Part shown: positions 43,139 to 54,500 of the stretch, in pieces | Position numbering within the stretch: position 1 is the first letter of the stretch | Layout: each line of letters starts with the position of its first letter | Assembly: GCF_001665575.1 (NCBI RefSeq) | Contig: NZ_LZSU01000051.1 | Location: 124,001 to 188,000 of the forward strand | DNA from: Mycobacterium sp. 852013-51886_SCH5428379 | GTDB lineage: Bacteria; Actinomycetota; Actinomycetes; Mycobacteriales; Mycobacteriaceae | Reading direction: 5' to 3' | DNA length: 64,000 nucleotides | Translations under genes and position numbers: made by a program | Notes under the pieces: generated by a model | Told to the model about the DNA's origin: nothing | The model's database searches: none | Seen by the model: the letters and a program-made list of their open reading frames with translations, nothing else

Positions 43139-44751
43139 GTCCGGACGACGACCGGCAGTCCGATCCCCGCAGCCTCCGGCTGCCCGGATCGGTCGCCGAG
43201 ATCATGGCCGCCCCTGAGGGGCCCGAGGTCGGCGCCTTCTTCGACCTCGACGGCACCCTGGTGGCGGGCTTCACCGGCGTGATCATGACCCAGGACCGGC
43301 TGCGCCGCCGCCAGATGAGCGTCGGCGAGTTCATCGGCATGGTGCAGGCCGGGCTCAACCACCAACTCGGCCGCTCGGAGTTCGAGGACCTCATCGGCAA
43401 GGGCGCGCGGATGTTGCGCGGCAGCTCGCTCAGCGACATCGACGAGCTGGCCGAGCGGTTGTTCATGCAGCACGTACGCAACCGGATCTATCCGGAGATG
43501 CGGGAACTGGTGCGCGCCCACATGGCCCGCGGACACACCGTGGTGCTCAGTTCGTCGGCGCTGACGGTGCAGGTCGAGCCGGTCGCGAAGTTCCTCGGTA
43601 TCGAGAACGTGCTGAGCAACAAGTTCGAGACCGACGACGACGGGCTCATCACCGGCGAGGTGCTCCGGCCCATCCTGTGGGGACCCGGTAAGGCGAATGC
43701 GGTGCAGGCCTTCGCCGCCCGCAACGGTGTCGACCTGTCGAAGAGTTACTTCTACGCCGACGGTGACGAGGACGTCGCGCTGATGTATCTGGTGGGCAAT
43801 CCGCGTCCCACCAACCCGGCCGGTAAGTTGGCCGCGGTCGCCGCCAAGCGCGGGTGGCCGGTGCTGCGGTTCACCAGTCGCAGTGGCAGCAGCCCGATTT
43901 CGCAGCTGCGGACGGTGGCGGGCGTCGCCTCGCTGATGCCGGTCGCCGCCACCGCGATCGGTCTGGGCGTGCTGACCCGCAATCGGCGCCTCGGTGTCAA
44001 CTTCTTCACGTCGAACTGGAGCAGGCTGTTACTGGCCACCGCGGGGATCAACCTCAACGTGCTCGGCCAAGAGAACCTGACGGCACAGCGGCCCGCCGTG
44101 TTCTTGTTCAACCACCGCAACCAGGCCGACCCACTCATCGCAGGCCGGCTGGTCGAGACCGACTTCACGTCGGTCGGCAAGAAGGAACTCGAGAACGATC
44201 CGCTGATCGGCACCATCGGCAAGGTGATGGACGCGGCGTTCATCGACCGCGACGACCCGCAGGCCGCGATCGAGAGCCTGCGCAAGGTGGAAGACCTGGC
44301 GCGCAAGGGTATTTCGATCCTCATCGCTCCCGAGGGCACCCGGCTCGACACCTACGAGGTGGGGGAGTTCAAGAAGGGCCCGTTCCGTATCGCCATGGCG
44401 GCCGGCATACCGATCGTGCCGATCGTCATCCGCAACGCGGAGGTGGTCGCCGCCCGCGACTCCAGCACGTTCAATCCCGGCACCGTCGACGTGGCGGTGT
44501 ATCCACCGATCCCGACCGAGGACTGGACCCTCGAGGAACTGCCCGAGCGCATCGAGGAAGTTCGCAAGATCTACCTCGACACCCTCAAGGCCTGGCCGCA
44601 CGGCACGCTGCCCGAACCCGCGCTGTACAAGGAGGCGCGGGAGAAGAAGGCGCCCCCTGGTAAGACTCCGGCCAAGAGCCCGAGGAAGACGCCCAAGAAG
44701 GCCCAGAAGAAGGCCGGGGACACGAAGTCCGCCGCGGAAGGCCGCCCGTGA
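43135..44751 (+). CDS. plsC: Bifunctional HAD phosphatase / 1-acylglycerol-3-phosphate acyltransferase
   Basis: A 538-residue fusion. The N-terminal HAD-IB (SerB-like) domain has FFDLDGTLV with Asp37 and Asp39, then VLSSSALTVQVEP and YADGDEDVALM. The C-terminal PlsC acyltransferase domain has the H-x4-D motif H327 to D332 (NHRNQAD) and E400 in PEGTR. It would acylate lysophosphatidic acid to phosphatidic acid; the HAD part could dephosphorylate phosphatidate or a related phosphoester. The last 40 residues are Lys/Pro-rich (KTPAKSPRKTPKKAQKK), a tail that may bind anionic membrane or nucleic acid. Start ATG 43135 overlaps the upstream stop; its own stop overlaps plsB2. Confidence 0.93.
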   Translation: MSPDDDRQSDPRSLRLPGSVAEIMAAPEGPEVGAFFDLDGTLVAGFTGVIMTQDRLRRRQMSVGEFIGMVQAGLNHQLGRSEFEDLIGKGARMLRGSSLSDIDELAERLFMQHVRNRIYPEMRELVRAHMARGHTVVLSSSALTVQVEPVAKFLGIENVLSNKFETDDDGLITGEVLRPILWGPGKANAVQAFAARNGVDLSKSYFYADGDEDVALMYLVGNPRPTNPAGKLAAVAAKRGWPVLRFTSRSGSSPISQLRTVAGVASLMPVAATAIGLGVLTRNRRLGVNFFTSNWSRLLLATAGINLNVLGQENLTAQRPAVFLFNHRNQADPLIAGRLVETDFTSVGKKELENDPLIGTIGKVMDAAFIDRDDPQAAIESLRKVEDLARKGISILIAPEGTRLDTYEVGEFKKGPFRIAMAAGIPIVPIVIRNAEVVAARDSSTFNPGTVDVAVYPPIPTEDWTLEELPERIEEVRKIYLDTLKAWPHGTLPEPALYKEAREKKAPPGKTPAKSPRKTPKKAQKKAGDTKSAAEGRP

Positions 44752-47093
44752 GAATGCCCGAGGACTACTACGCGAGCTTCAGTACGACCGACGACACCTT
44801 GGTGCTGGCTGCCGCCTCGTCACCGGCCGAGGTGAAACTGCTCGACGAATGGCTGGAGGCGCAGCGCCGCCAAAACCCCGGCGCGAAAGTCGATGTGGTG
44901 CAGCTACCCGTCGACGACGACCCGTCGCCGACCGTGCTGGCCGCGCTCGTCGAGGAGCTCGAGGCCGACGAGGGCCGTACGGTGGTTCCGGTCCGGGTCT
45001 TCTGGGTGCCCGCCGGCCTGCCCACCCGATCCAAGGTGGTGGCTCTGATCTCCGGCCGGGACACCTACCGGCCGCCCGAGATGCTGCAACGGCGCATCCT
45101 CAGACGGGACCGGTCGCGGGCGCGCGTGATCGCGGGCGAACCAGCGAAGGTCTCCGAGCTGCGCCAGCAGTGGAGCGAACACACCGTCGCCGAAAACCCC
45201 CGGGAATTCGCGCATTTCGTCGTGCGCCGGGCGACCCTGGCGATCGAGCGCGTCGAGTACCGGCTGCTCGGACCCGAATACAAATCACCCCGACTGGTCA
45301 AACCCGAGATCCTGGCGTCGAACCGGTTCCGGGCCGGACTCGAGAAGATCCCCGGCGCCACCGTCGAAGAAGCGGGCAAGATGCTCGACGAGCTGGCAAC
45401 CGGCTGGAGCCGGGTCTCGGTCGATCTGATCCCGAACCTGAGCCGGCTCATCACCCGGCGCGGGTTCGACCCGAACTTCGACTACGACCAGCCCGAGATC
45501 GCCCGGCTGCGGCACGATCTCGAGACCCATCCCGCCGTACTGCTGTTCTCACACCGGTCCTATCTCGACGGCGCGGTGGTGCCGGCGGCGATGCAGGAGA
45601 ACCGGTTGCCACCGGTGCACATGTTCGCCGGTATCAACCTGTCCTTCGGCTTCATGGGCCCGCTGCTGCGGCGATCAGGGGTCATCTTCATCCGCCGCAA
45701 CGTGACCGGTGACCCGCTGTACAAGTACGTCCTCAAAGAGTATGTCGGCTACGTCGTCGAAAAGCGGTTCAACCTCAGCTGGTCCATCGAGGGCACCCGG
45801 TCGCGCACCGGAAAGATGTTGCCGCCCAAGCTCGGGCTGCTCGCCTACGTCGCCGATGCCTACCTGGCCGGGCGCAGCGACGACATCCTGCTGCAGCCGG
45901 TGTCGATCAGCTTCGACCAGCTGCACGAGATCGCCGAGTACGCCGCGTATGCGCGCGGCGGCGAGAAGACGCCTGAGGGTCTGAGCTGGCTGTACAACTA
46001 CATCAAGGCGCAGGGGGAGCGCAGCTACGGCAAGATCTACGTCCGCTTCCCGGAGGCGGTGTCGATGCGTCAGTACCTCGGCGAGCCGGGCGGCCCGATC
46101 GCCACCGACGAGGCCGCCAAACGCCTGGCGATGCAGAAGATGGCGTTCGAGGTGGCCTGGCGCATCCTGCAGGTGACCCCGATCAACGCCACCGCACTGG
46201 TGTCGACGCTGCTGCTGGCGACCCGCAGGGTGGCACTCACCCTCGAGCAGCTGCACCACCCGCTGCAGGACTCGCTGGACTACCTGATGCGCATGGGTTG
46301 GCCGCTGACCAACAGCGCGTTGCGGCTGCGCACCCTCGAAGGCGTGCAGGCCGCCGTCGACGCCCTGTCGAACGGCCATCCGGTCACGCGGGTGGACAGC
46401 GGCCGAGAACCGGTGTGGTACATCGCCGCCGAGGACGAGCACCAGGCCGCGTTCTACCGCAACACCCTCATTCACGCATTCCTCGAGACGTCCATCGTCG
46501 AACTGGCGCTGGCGTACGCCGCCCGCGCCGACGGTGACCGGCTGGAGGCGTTCTGGACGCAGGCCGCGCGACTGCGTGATCTGCTCAAATTCGACTTCTA
46601 CTTCGCCGACTCCGCGACGTTCCGCGAACGCCTGGCCCAGGAGATGTCCTGGCACGAGGACTGGGAGTCGCACGTCGCGGCCGGCGGAGAACAGATCGAC
46701 GCGCTCCTGCGCGCCAAGCGCCCGTTGATCGCGGGTGCGATGCTGCGGCCCTTCTTCGAGGCCTACGAGATCGTCGCCGACGCACTCTGCGATGCGCCCG
46801 CGCAGATCGACGAGAAGGACCTGATCGATCGGGCGATGGGCATCGGACGCCAGTATGTGGCTCAGGACCGGGTCCGCAGCGCCGAGTCGGTATCGGCCCT
46901 GTTGTTCACCACCGCCCGTCAGGTGGCCGCCGATCAGGGACTGCTCGAGGATTCACCCCAGCTGGGCGCGCGCCGGTCGGCGTTCCATGACGAGCTGCGT
47001 GGGGTCCTCGCGGACATGGACAAGGTCGAACGGTATTCGCGCGAGCAGTTCTTCGAACGGGAGAAGCTGCGCCGCGGCCTGACGACGGCGTGA
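44748..47093 (+). CDS. plsB2: Glycerol-3-phosphate acyltransferase
   Basis: A 781-residue PlsB-type enzyme that catalyses the first step of glycerolipid synthesis, acylating sn-glycerol-3-phosphate at the membrane. Motifs are block I H269-x4-D274 (SHRSYLDG), block II GVIFIRRN, block III E348 in IEGTRSRTGKML and block IV near LLQPVSISFDQL. An N-terminal domain of about 230 residues and a C-terminal helical domain frame the catalytic region, as in E. coli PlsB. GTG 44748 overlaps the plsC stop (GTGA); an ATG at 44754 is an alternative. Together with the WS/DGAT and PlsC it makes a complete route from G3P to triacylglycerol. Confidence 0.95.
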   Translation: MRMPEDYYASFSTTDDTLVLAAASSPAEVKLLDEWLEAQRRQNPGAKVDVVQLPVDDDPSPTVLAALVEELEADEGRTVVPVRVFWVPAGLPTRSKVVALISGRDTYRPPEMLQRRILRRDRSRARVIAGEPAKVSELRQQWSEHTVAENPREFAHFVVRRATLAIERVEYRLLGPEYKSPRLVKPEILASNRFRAGLEKIPGATVEEAGKMLDELATGWSRVSVDLIPNLSRLITRRGFDPNFDYDQPEIARLRHDLETHPAVLLFSHRSYLDGAVVPAAMQENRLPPVHMFAGINLSFGFMGPLLRRSGVIFIRRNVTGDPLYKYVLKEYVGYVVEKRFNLSWSIEGTRSRTGKMLPPKLGLLAYVADAYLAGRSDDILLQPVSISFDQLHEIAEYAAYARGGEKTPEGLSWLYNYIKAQGERSYGKIYVRFPEAVSMRQYLGEPGGPIATDEAAKRLAMQKMAFEVAWRILQVTPINATALVSTLLLATRRVALTLEQLHHPLQDSLDYLMRMGWPLTNSALRLRTLEGVQAAVDALSNGHPVTRVDSGREPVWYIAAEDEHQAAFYRNTLIHAFLETSIVELALAYAARADGDRLEAFWTQAARLRDLLKFDFYFADSATFRERLAQEMSWHEDWESHVAAGGEQIDALLRAKRPLIAGAMLRPFFEAYEIVADALCDAPAQIDEKDLIDRAMGIGRQYVAQDRVRSAESVSALLFTTARQVAADQGLLEDSPQLGARRSAFHDELRGVLADMDKVERYSREQFFEREKLRRGLTTA

Positions 47094-47136
47094 ACCGCTC
47101 TGCGGTGTGGCGGCGAACACGCCATACGCTGGAGAC

Positions 47137-49146
47137 ATGAGCACGGTCGCCGAGAAGGCGCGCACCAGCCGCCGAACCACTCCGGTGTGGCCGGTGCTGT
47201 TCGGTGTCGCCGTGCTGGCCGGCGCGACCGCCGCGGGCATCGGGGCACTGTCGCTGGCCGACGCGCTGACCGCGACCGGGTTGCCGAATCCCGGCCCGGT
47301 CACCACGTACGGCCTGCCGTTCGTGCGCGCGGCGGGCGAGATCGCCGCCGTCGTCGCCGTCGGGGCGTTCCTGTGCGCGGCCTTCCTGGTGCCGCCGCAG
47401 TCCACCGGCGTCCTCGACGCCTCGGGGTACCGGGCGCTGCGGCTGGGCACCGCCGCATCCGCGGTGTGGACCGTCTGCGCGGTCCTCCTCGTGCCGCTGA
47501 CCGTCTCCGACGTCTCCGGTCAGCCGCTGCGCGACCACCTCGACCCACTGCAGATCTGGTCGATCGCCGGCCTGGTCGACATCGCCGGGGCGTGGCGGTG
47601 GACCGCCCTGCTCGCCGCGGTCGTGACGCTGGTCAGCATGCCGGTGCTGCGCTGGGCGTGGACGCCCCCGCTGCTGGCCGGATCGCTCCTGACGCTCATG
47701 CCGCTCGCCCTGACCGGCCATTCGTCTTCCGGCGGAGACCACGATCTGGCCACCAACAGCCTGGTCGTCCACCTGGTCGCCGGCGCGCTGTGGGCCGGCG
47801 GGCTGCTGGCCCTGCTCGCGCTCACGCTGCGCCGAGGCGCACACGCCGACGTGGCGGCGCGGCGCTTCTCGGCGGTTGCGCTGTGGTGCTTCGTGGCCAT
47901 GGCGCTCAGTGGCCTGATCAACGCGCTGGTGCGGATCACGCCCGCCGAGCTGGTGCAGACGACGTACGGCCGACTCGTGGTCGCGAAGGTCGTCGCGCTC
48001 GTGCTGCTCGGCGCACTGGGCTGGCAGCAGCGCCGCCGCGGGGTGGCCGCGCTGCAGGCCGATCCCGAGGCGCGGGGGCCGCTGATGCGGCTGGCGCTGA
48101 TGGAGGCCGTGCTGTTCGGCGTGACGTTCGGTGTCGCCGTCGGCCTCGGCCGCACCCCGCCGCCACCGCCCAACCGAGAGCCGAGCCCGGCCGAGGTCGC
48201 CGTCGGATACGGATTCGACGGCCCACCGACGGTGTCCCGGCTGATGTTCGACTGGCGATTCGATCTGATCCTGGGCACGGCGGCAATCGTGCTGGCGCTG
48301 GTCTACCTGTTCGGGGTGCGGCGGCTGCGGCGCCGGGGCGACGCCTGGCCCGCGGGGCGGACGTTGGCCTGGCTGCTCGGCTGCGCGGCGCTGTTGATCA
48401 CCACGTCCTCCGGGCTCGGGCGCTACATGCCCGCCATGTTCAGCGTGCACATGGTCGCCCACATGCTGCTGTCCATGCTCGTGCCGGTGCTCCTGGTCCT
48501 CGGCGCGCCGGTCACTCTCGCGCTGCGCGCGTTGCCGACCGCTGGACGCGGCCAGCCCCCCGGACCTCGGGAATGGCTGCTGGCCGCCCTGCACTCCCGG
48601 GTCTCGAAAGTCCTGACGCACCCGATCGTGGCGCTGGTGCTGTTCGTCGCCGGGTTCTACGGGCTCTACTTCGGCGGCATCTTCGACGCCGCGGTCAACG
48701 ACCACGCCGCGCACGTGTTGATGAACGTGCACTTCCTGCTCAGCGGCTACCTCTTCTACTGGGTCGTCATCGGCGTCGATCCCACGCCGCGGCCGGTTCC
48801 GCAGCTCGCCAAGCTCGGGATCGTGTTCGCCTCGCTGCCGCTGCACGCGTTCTTCGGCGTGGTGCTGATGGGCACCCAGTCGGTGCTCGGTGAGCCGTTC
48901 TACCGGTCGCTGCAGCTGCCCTGGCACGACGATCTACTGGCCGATCAGAAACTCGGCGGTGCCATCGCCTGGGCGGCCGGTGAGGTGCCGCTGGTCCTGG
49001 TGCTCATCGCGCTGCTCATCCAGTGGCGGCGCAGCGACCAGCGCACTGCCAAGCGGCTGGACCGCGCCGCGGACCGCGACGAGGACGCCGAGCTCAACGC
49101 CTACAACGCGATGCTCGCCGAACTCGCGCGCCGCGACGGCGACTGA
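47137..49146 (+). CDS. CopD/CtaG fusion: copper resistance-cytochrome oxidase assembly membrane protein
   Basis: A 669-residue polytopic protein with about 14 helices. The N-terminal half (about 1-330) is CopD-like (LALTGHSSSGGDHDLATNSLVVHLVAGALWAGG with conserved His). The C-terminal half is caa3_CtaG-like (SVHMVAHMLLSMLVPVLLVLGAPV, HAAHVLMNVHFLLSGYLFYW, HAFFGVVLMG) with clustered His/Met ligands that bind copper. It likely supplies copper to cytochrome oxidase or exports it. ATG 47137 (MSTVAEKAR) is chosen; GTG at 47107 would add ten residues. By memory it is like Rv0102. Confidence 0.88.
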   Translation: MSTVAEKARTSRRTTPVWPVLFGVAVLAGATAAGIGALSLADALTATGLPNPGPVTTYGLPFVRAAGEIAAVVAVGAFLCAAFLVPPQSTGVLDASGYRALRLGTAASAVWTVCAVLLVPLTVSDVSGQPLRDHLDPLQIWSIAGLVDIAGAWRWTALLAAVVTLVSMPVLRWAWTPPLLAGSLLTLMPLALTGHSSSGGDHDLATNSLVVHLVAGALWAGGLLALLALTLRRGAHADVAARRFSAVALWCFVAMALSGLINALVRITPAELVQTTYGRLVVAKVVALVLLGALGWQQRRRGVAALQADPEARGPLMRLALMEAVLFGVTFGVAVGLGRTPPPPPNREPSPAEVAVGYGFDGPPTVSRLMFDWRFDLILGTAAIVLALVYLFGVRRLRRRGDAWPAGRTLAWLLGCAALLITTSSGLGRYMPAMFSVHMVAHMLLSMLVPVLLVLGAPVTLALRALPTAGRGQPPGPREWLLAALHSRVSKVLTHPIVALVLFVAGFYGLYFGGIFDAAVNDHAAHVLMNVHFLLSGYLFYWVVIGVDPTPRPVPQLAKLGIVFASLPLHAFFGVVLMGTQSVLGEPFYRSLQLPWHDDLLADQKLGGAIAWAAGEVPLVLVLIALLIQWRRSDQRTAKRLDRAADRDEDAELNAYNAMLAELARRDGD

Positions 49147-49295
49147 CCCGGGGTTGTCCCCAGCGCCTCGTTCATCCACAGGTGGCCCCTTCTGCCGCGC
49201 CGCGGCCCCTCTCCCGTCGGCGCGCTCCGGGTGAATGGAGCCCAGCGGCGCCGTCGAGAAACGGCCGCATCCGAGAAGAGCGAGAGGAAGACACC

Positions 49296-49748
49296 ATGTT
49301 CGAGACACCGTTCACCGTCGTCGGCAACATCGTCACCGACCCCGTCCACCGCCGGGTGGGGGACCAGGAGATGGTCCGGTTCCGCGTGGCCAGCAATTCG
49401 CGGCGGCGTACCGGCGACGGAACCTGGGAGCCCGGCAACTCGTTGTTCGTCACGGTGACCTGCTGGGGCAGGGTGGTCGCCGGTGCGAGCGCAGCGCTGG
49501 TCAAAGGCGATCCCGTCATCGTCGTCGGACACATCCACACCAGCGAGTACGACGACCGCGACGGCAACCGCCGCTCGTCGGTCGAGGTCCGCGCCACCGC
49601 CGTCGGACCCGATCTGGCACGGTGCAACGCACGTCTCGATCGACGCCAGCAGGCCGAGCAGCAGGCACCGGGCCAGGCGACGGTCATCGACGACGAAACC
49701 CCGTCCGACACCGCTGAGGACGCCGAGGCGCTGCCACTGAGCGCCTAG
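49296..49748 (+). CDS. ssbB: Single-stranded DNA-binding protein, SsbB paralogue
   Basis: A 150-residue OB-fold protein. FETPFTVVGNIVTDPVHRRV, FRVASNSRRR, VTCWGRVV and VVGHIHTSEYDDRDGNRRSS are SSB strands. The tail after residue 115 is Glu/Asp/Ala-rich and ends in LPLSA, lacking the DDDIPF-type end that recruits repair partners in housekeeping SSB. That, and the position next to ettA (like Rv2478c), fits the second SSB of mycobacteria, SsbB, which is linked to stress and recombination. AGAGGAAG precedes the ATG at 49296. Confidence 0.9.
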   Translation: MFETPFTVVGNIVTDPVHRRVGDQEMVRFRVASNSRRRTGDGTWEPGNSLFVTVTCWGRVVAGASAALVKGDPVIVVGHIHTSEYDDRDGNRRSSVEVRATAVGPDLARCNARLDRRQQAEQQAPGQATVIDDETPSDTAEDAEALPLSA

Positions 49749-49821
49749 CGTCAACCGGCCGCGCCTAGGATGGGGCCCGCGGCACGACAAGTACGCATTT
49801 GAGAAAGGCAACACCACGGCA

Positions 49822-51495
<1,674 letters not shown>

Positions 51496-51555
51496 GGTCG
51501 CTCCTGCCGGCGTCCAACGACGGGCGCCTGCGGGTGTGAGTCAGGAGTGGTCGCC

Positions 51556-54500
51556 ATGACGGCAACAAGCGCCGGCACCGACGAGATGGCCCGGGCCTAC
51601 CGCGCGACCTACCGCGGATCGCATGGTGGCGGGCCGACCCCCGATGGCGCCGTCGAGCAGACGGAGTCGTCCGGCGAGGCAACGGTGCCGGAGGAACTGA
51701 TCGAGGCGCACCGGCGGTTGGCGCAGCGCAGGCGCGACGGTGAGACGCTCGTCCAGCGCTACGACGCCGACGACCCGGGCGGCTTCGGTCCGGCGCTGCA
51801 GATCGTCACCGACCATGGGCCGATACTGCTCGACTCGATCACCGTGCTGCTGCACCGGCTCGGCGTCGCGTACCGCGCGATCATGAACCCGGTGTTCCAG
51901 GTGCGCCGCGACGAGGCCGGGGAGCTGCAGGACGTCCGCCCCGGTGGCGGCGACGGTGCGGGGGAGGCGTGGATCCACGTCGAGCTGGCCCGGACGGCCG
52001 ATCGGCACGCCATCGACGAGGTCGAGCGGCTGCTGGCGCCGATCCTGGCCGATGCCCGCCAGATCGTCCGCGACGGGGACGCGATGGTCGCCGCGGTGCA
52101 GTCGCTGGCCGACGCTCTCGACACCGACGAACAGCGCTTCTCCGCCCCCGACCGCAAGGACGTGGCGGCACTGCTGCGCTGGCTGGCCGACGGGCACTTC
52201 GTCCTGCTGGGCTGTCAGCGCTGCCCGGTGACCGACGGAATCTCGTCGGTGGAGCCGGAGAGCCGCCTCGGCGCGCTGCGGCTGCGGGAAGACGTGCTGC
52301 CGCCGCTGACCCGTGACGGTGAGCTGCTGACACTGGCGCAGGCGACCATTCCGAGCTACCTGCGCTACGGCACCTATCCGTACATCGTGGTCATCCGCGA
52401 GCAGTCCGGCGAGGGGACCGTCGTCGAGCACCGCTTCGTCGGCCTGTTCACCGTCGCCGCAATGAACGCCAACGTGCTCGACATCCCGCTGATCTGCGGC
52501 CGTGTGCACGACGCACTGCAGATGGCCCAGCGCGATCCCAGTCACCCCGAACAGCTGCTCCTCGACATCATCCAGACCATTCCGCGTCCGGAGTTGTTCG
52601 CGCTGCGTGCCGAGGACGTGCTCGAGATGGCGATGGCCGTCGTCGATCTCGGAACACGCAGGCGCGCACTGTTGTTCATGCGGGCCGACAGCCTGGCCCA
52701 CTTCGTCTCCTGTCTGGTGTATCTGCCCCGCGACCGGTACACCACCGCGGTGCGGTTGGAGATGCAGGACATCCTGGTCCGAGAACTCGGCGGCGAGAGC
52801 ATCGACTACTCCGCTCGGGTCAGTGAATCACCCTGGGCCGTGGTGCATTTCACCGTCCGGCTGCCCATGGGGTCACAGCCTGGTGGCGTGGACGTCTCGC
52901 AGGACAACGAGGACCGCATCCAGCGGCTGCTCACCGAGGCGGCTCGCACCTGGGGCGATCGGCTGCTCGGCGCGGTCGAGGCCGAAGCGCTCGGCCAGGG
53001 CGTCGCCGACCACTACGCCGCCGCGTTCCCCGACGACTACAAGCAGGCGATCTCACCGCTCGACGCCATCGCCGACATTTCGATCGTCGAAGCGTTGCAG
53101 GACGATTCGGTCAAGCTGGTGTTCACCGAAGGCCGTGACGACCGGCCCGGGCAGCTCGCCTGGTACCTGGGCGGCCGGTCGGCATCGCTGAGCGAGCTGC
53201 TGCCGATGCTGCAGTCGATGGGCGTGGTCGTACTCGAGGAACGCCCCTTCACGGTGACCCGTCCGGACGGCCTGCCGGTGTGGATCTACCGGTTCAACAT
53301 CTCACCGCACCGCACCATGCCCGTGGGCTCCGACGACGAGTCCGCGCGCGCGGCCAGCGCCGAGCGGTTCGCCGACGCCGTGACGGCGATCTGGCACGGG
53401 CGCATGGAGATCGACCGGTTCAACGAACTTGTGCTGCGGGCCGGCCTGACATGGCCGCAGGTCACCGTCCTGCGGGCCTACGCCAAATACCTGCGCCAGG
53501 CCGGTTTCCCGTACAGCCAGTCCCACATCGAATCCGTCCTCAACGGCAACCCCGGCACGGCGGCCTCGCTGGTCGAGCTCTTCGAGGCGCTGTTCGATCC
53601 GTCGGAGAACACCGAGCGCCGCAGCGCACAGGACGCCGCCGCCGCGGTCACCGCCGACATCGACGCCCTGGTCAGTCTCGACACCGACCGCGTGCTGCGG
53701 GCGTTCGCGTCGATGATCCAGGCCACGCTGCGCACCAACTACTTCGTCACGCGCGAGGAGTCGGCCCGCGCCCGCAACGTGCTGTCGCTCAAACTGAACC
53801 CGGGGCTGATCGACGAGTTGCCCCTTCCCAGACCAAGATTCGAGATCTTCGTCTACTCCCCGCGGGTCGAGGGCGTACACCTGCGGTTCGGTTACGTCGC
53901 CCGCGGCGGGCTGCGGTGGTCGGACCGCCTCGAGGACTTCCGTACCGAGATTCTCGGCCTGGTCAAGGCGCAGGCGGTCAAGAACGCCGTCATCGTCCCG
54001 GTCGGCGCCAAGGGCGGATTCGTGGTGAAACAGCCACCGGTCCCCACCGGTGACTCCGCCGCGGACCGCGACGCGCACCGCGCCGAGGGTGTGGCCTGCT
54101 ACAAGCTGTTCATCAGCGGACTGCTCGACGTCACCGACAACGTGGACAAGGTCACCGGCGAGGTCACCCCGCCGCCCGACGTGGTGCGCCGCGACGACGA
54201 CGACGCCTACCTGGTGGTCGCGGCCGACAAGGGCACGGCCACGTTCTCCGACATCGCCAACGAGGTGGCGCTGTCCTACGGGTTCTGGCTCGGCGACGCG
54301 TTCGCCTCGGGTGGTTCGGTGGGTTACGACCACAAGGCGATGGGCATCACCGCCAAGGGCGCATGGGAATCGGTCAAGCGGCACTTTCGCGAGATGGGCG
54401 TCGACACCCAGTCCGAGGACTTCACCGTCGTCGGTATCGGCGACATGAGCGGCGACGTCTTCGGCAACGGGATGCTGCTCTCCGAACACATCCGCCTGGT

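Noticed and set aside
46906..48927. Open frame of 673 codons antisense to the CopD/CtaG gene
   Set aside because: Low-complexity Arg/Gln/His product; the sense frame has clear transmembrane helices and conserved His motifs.
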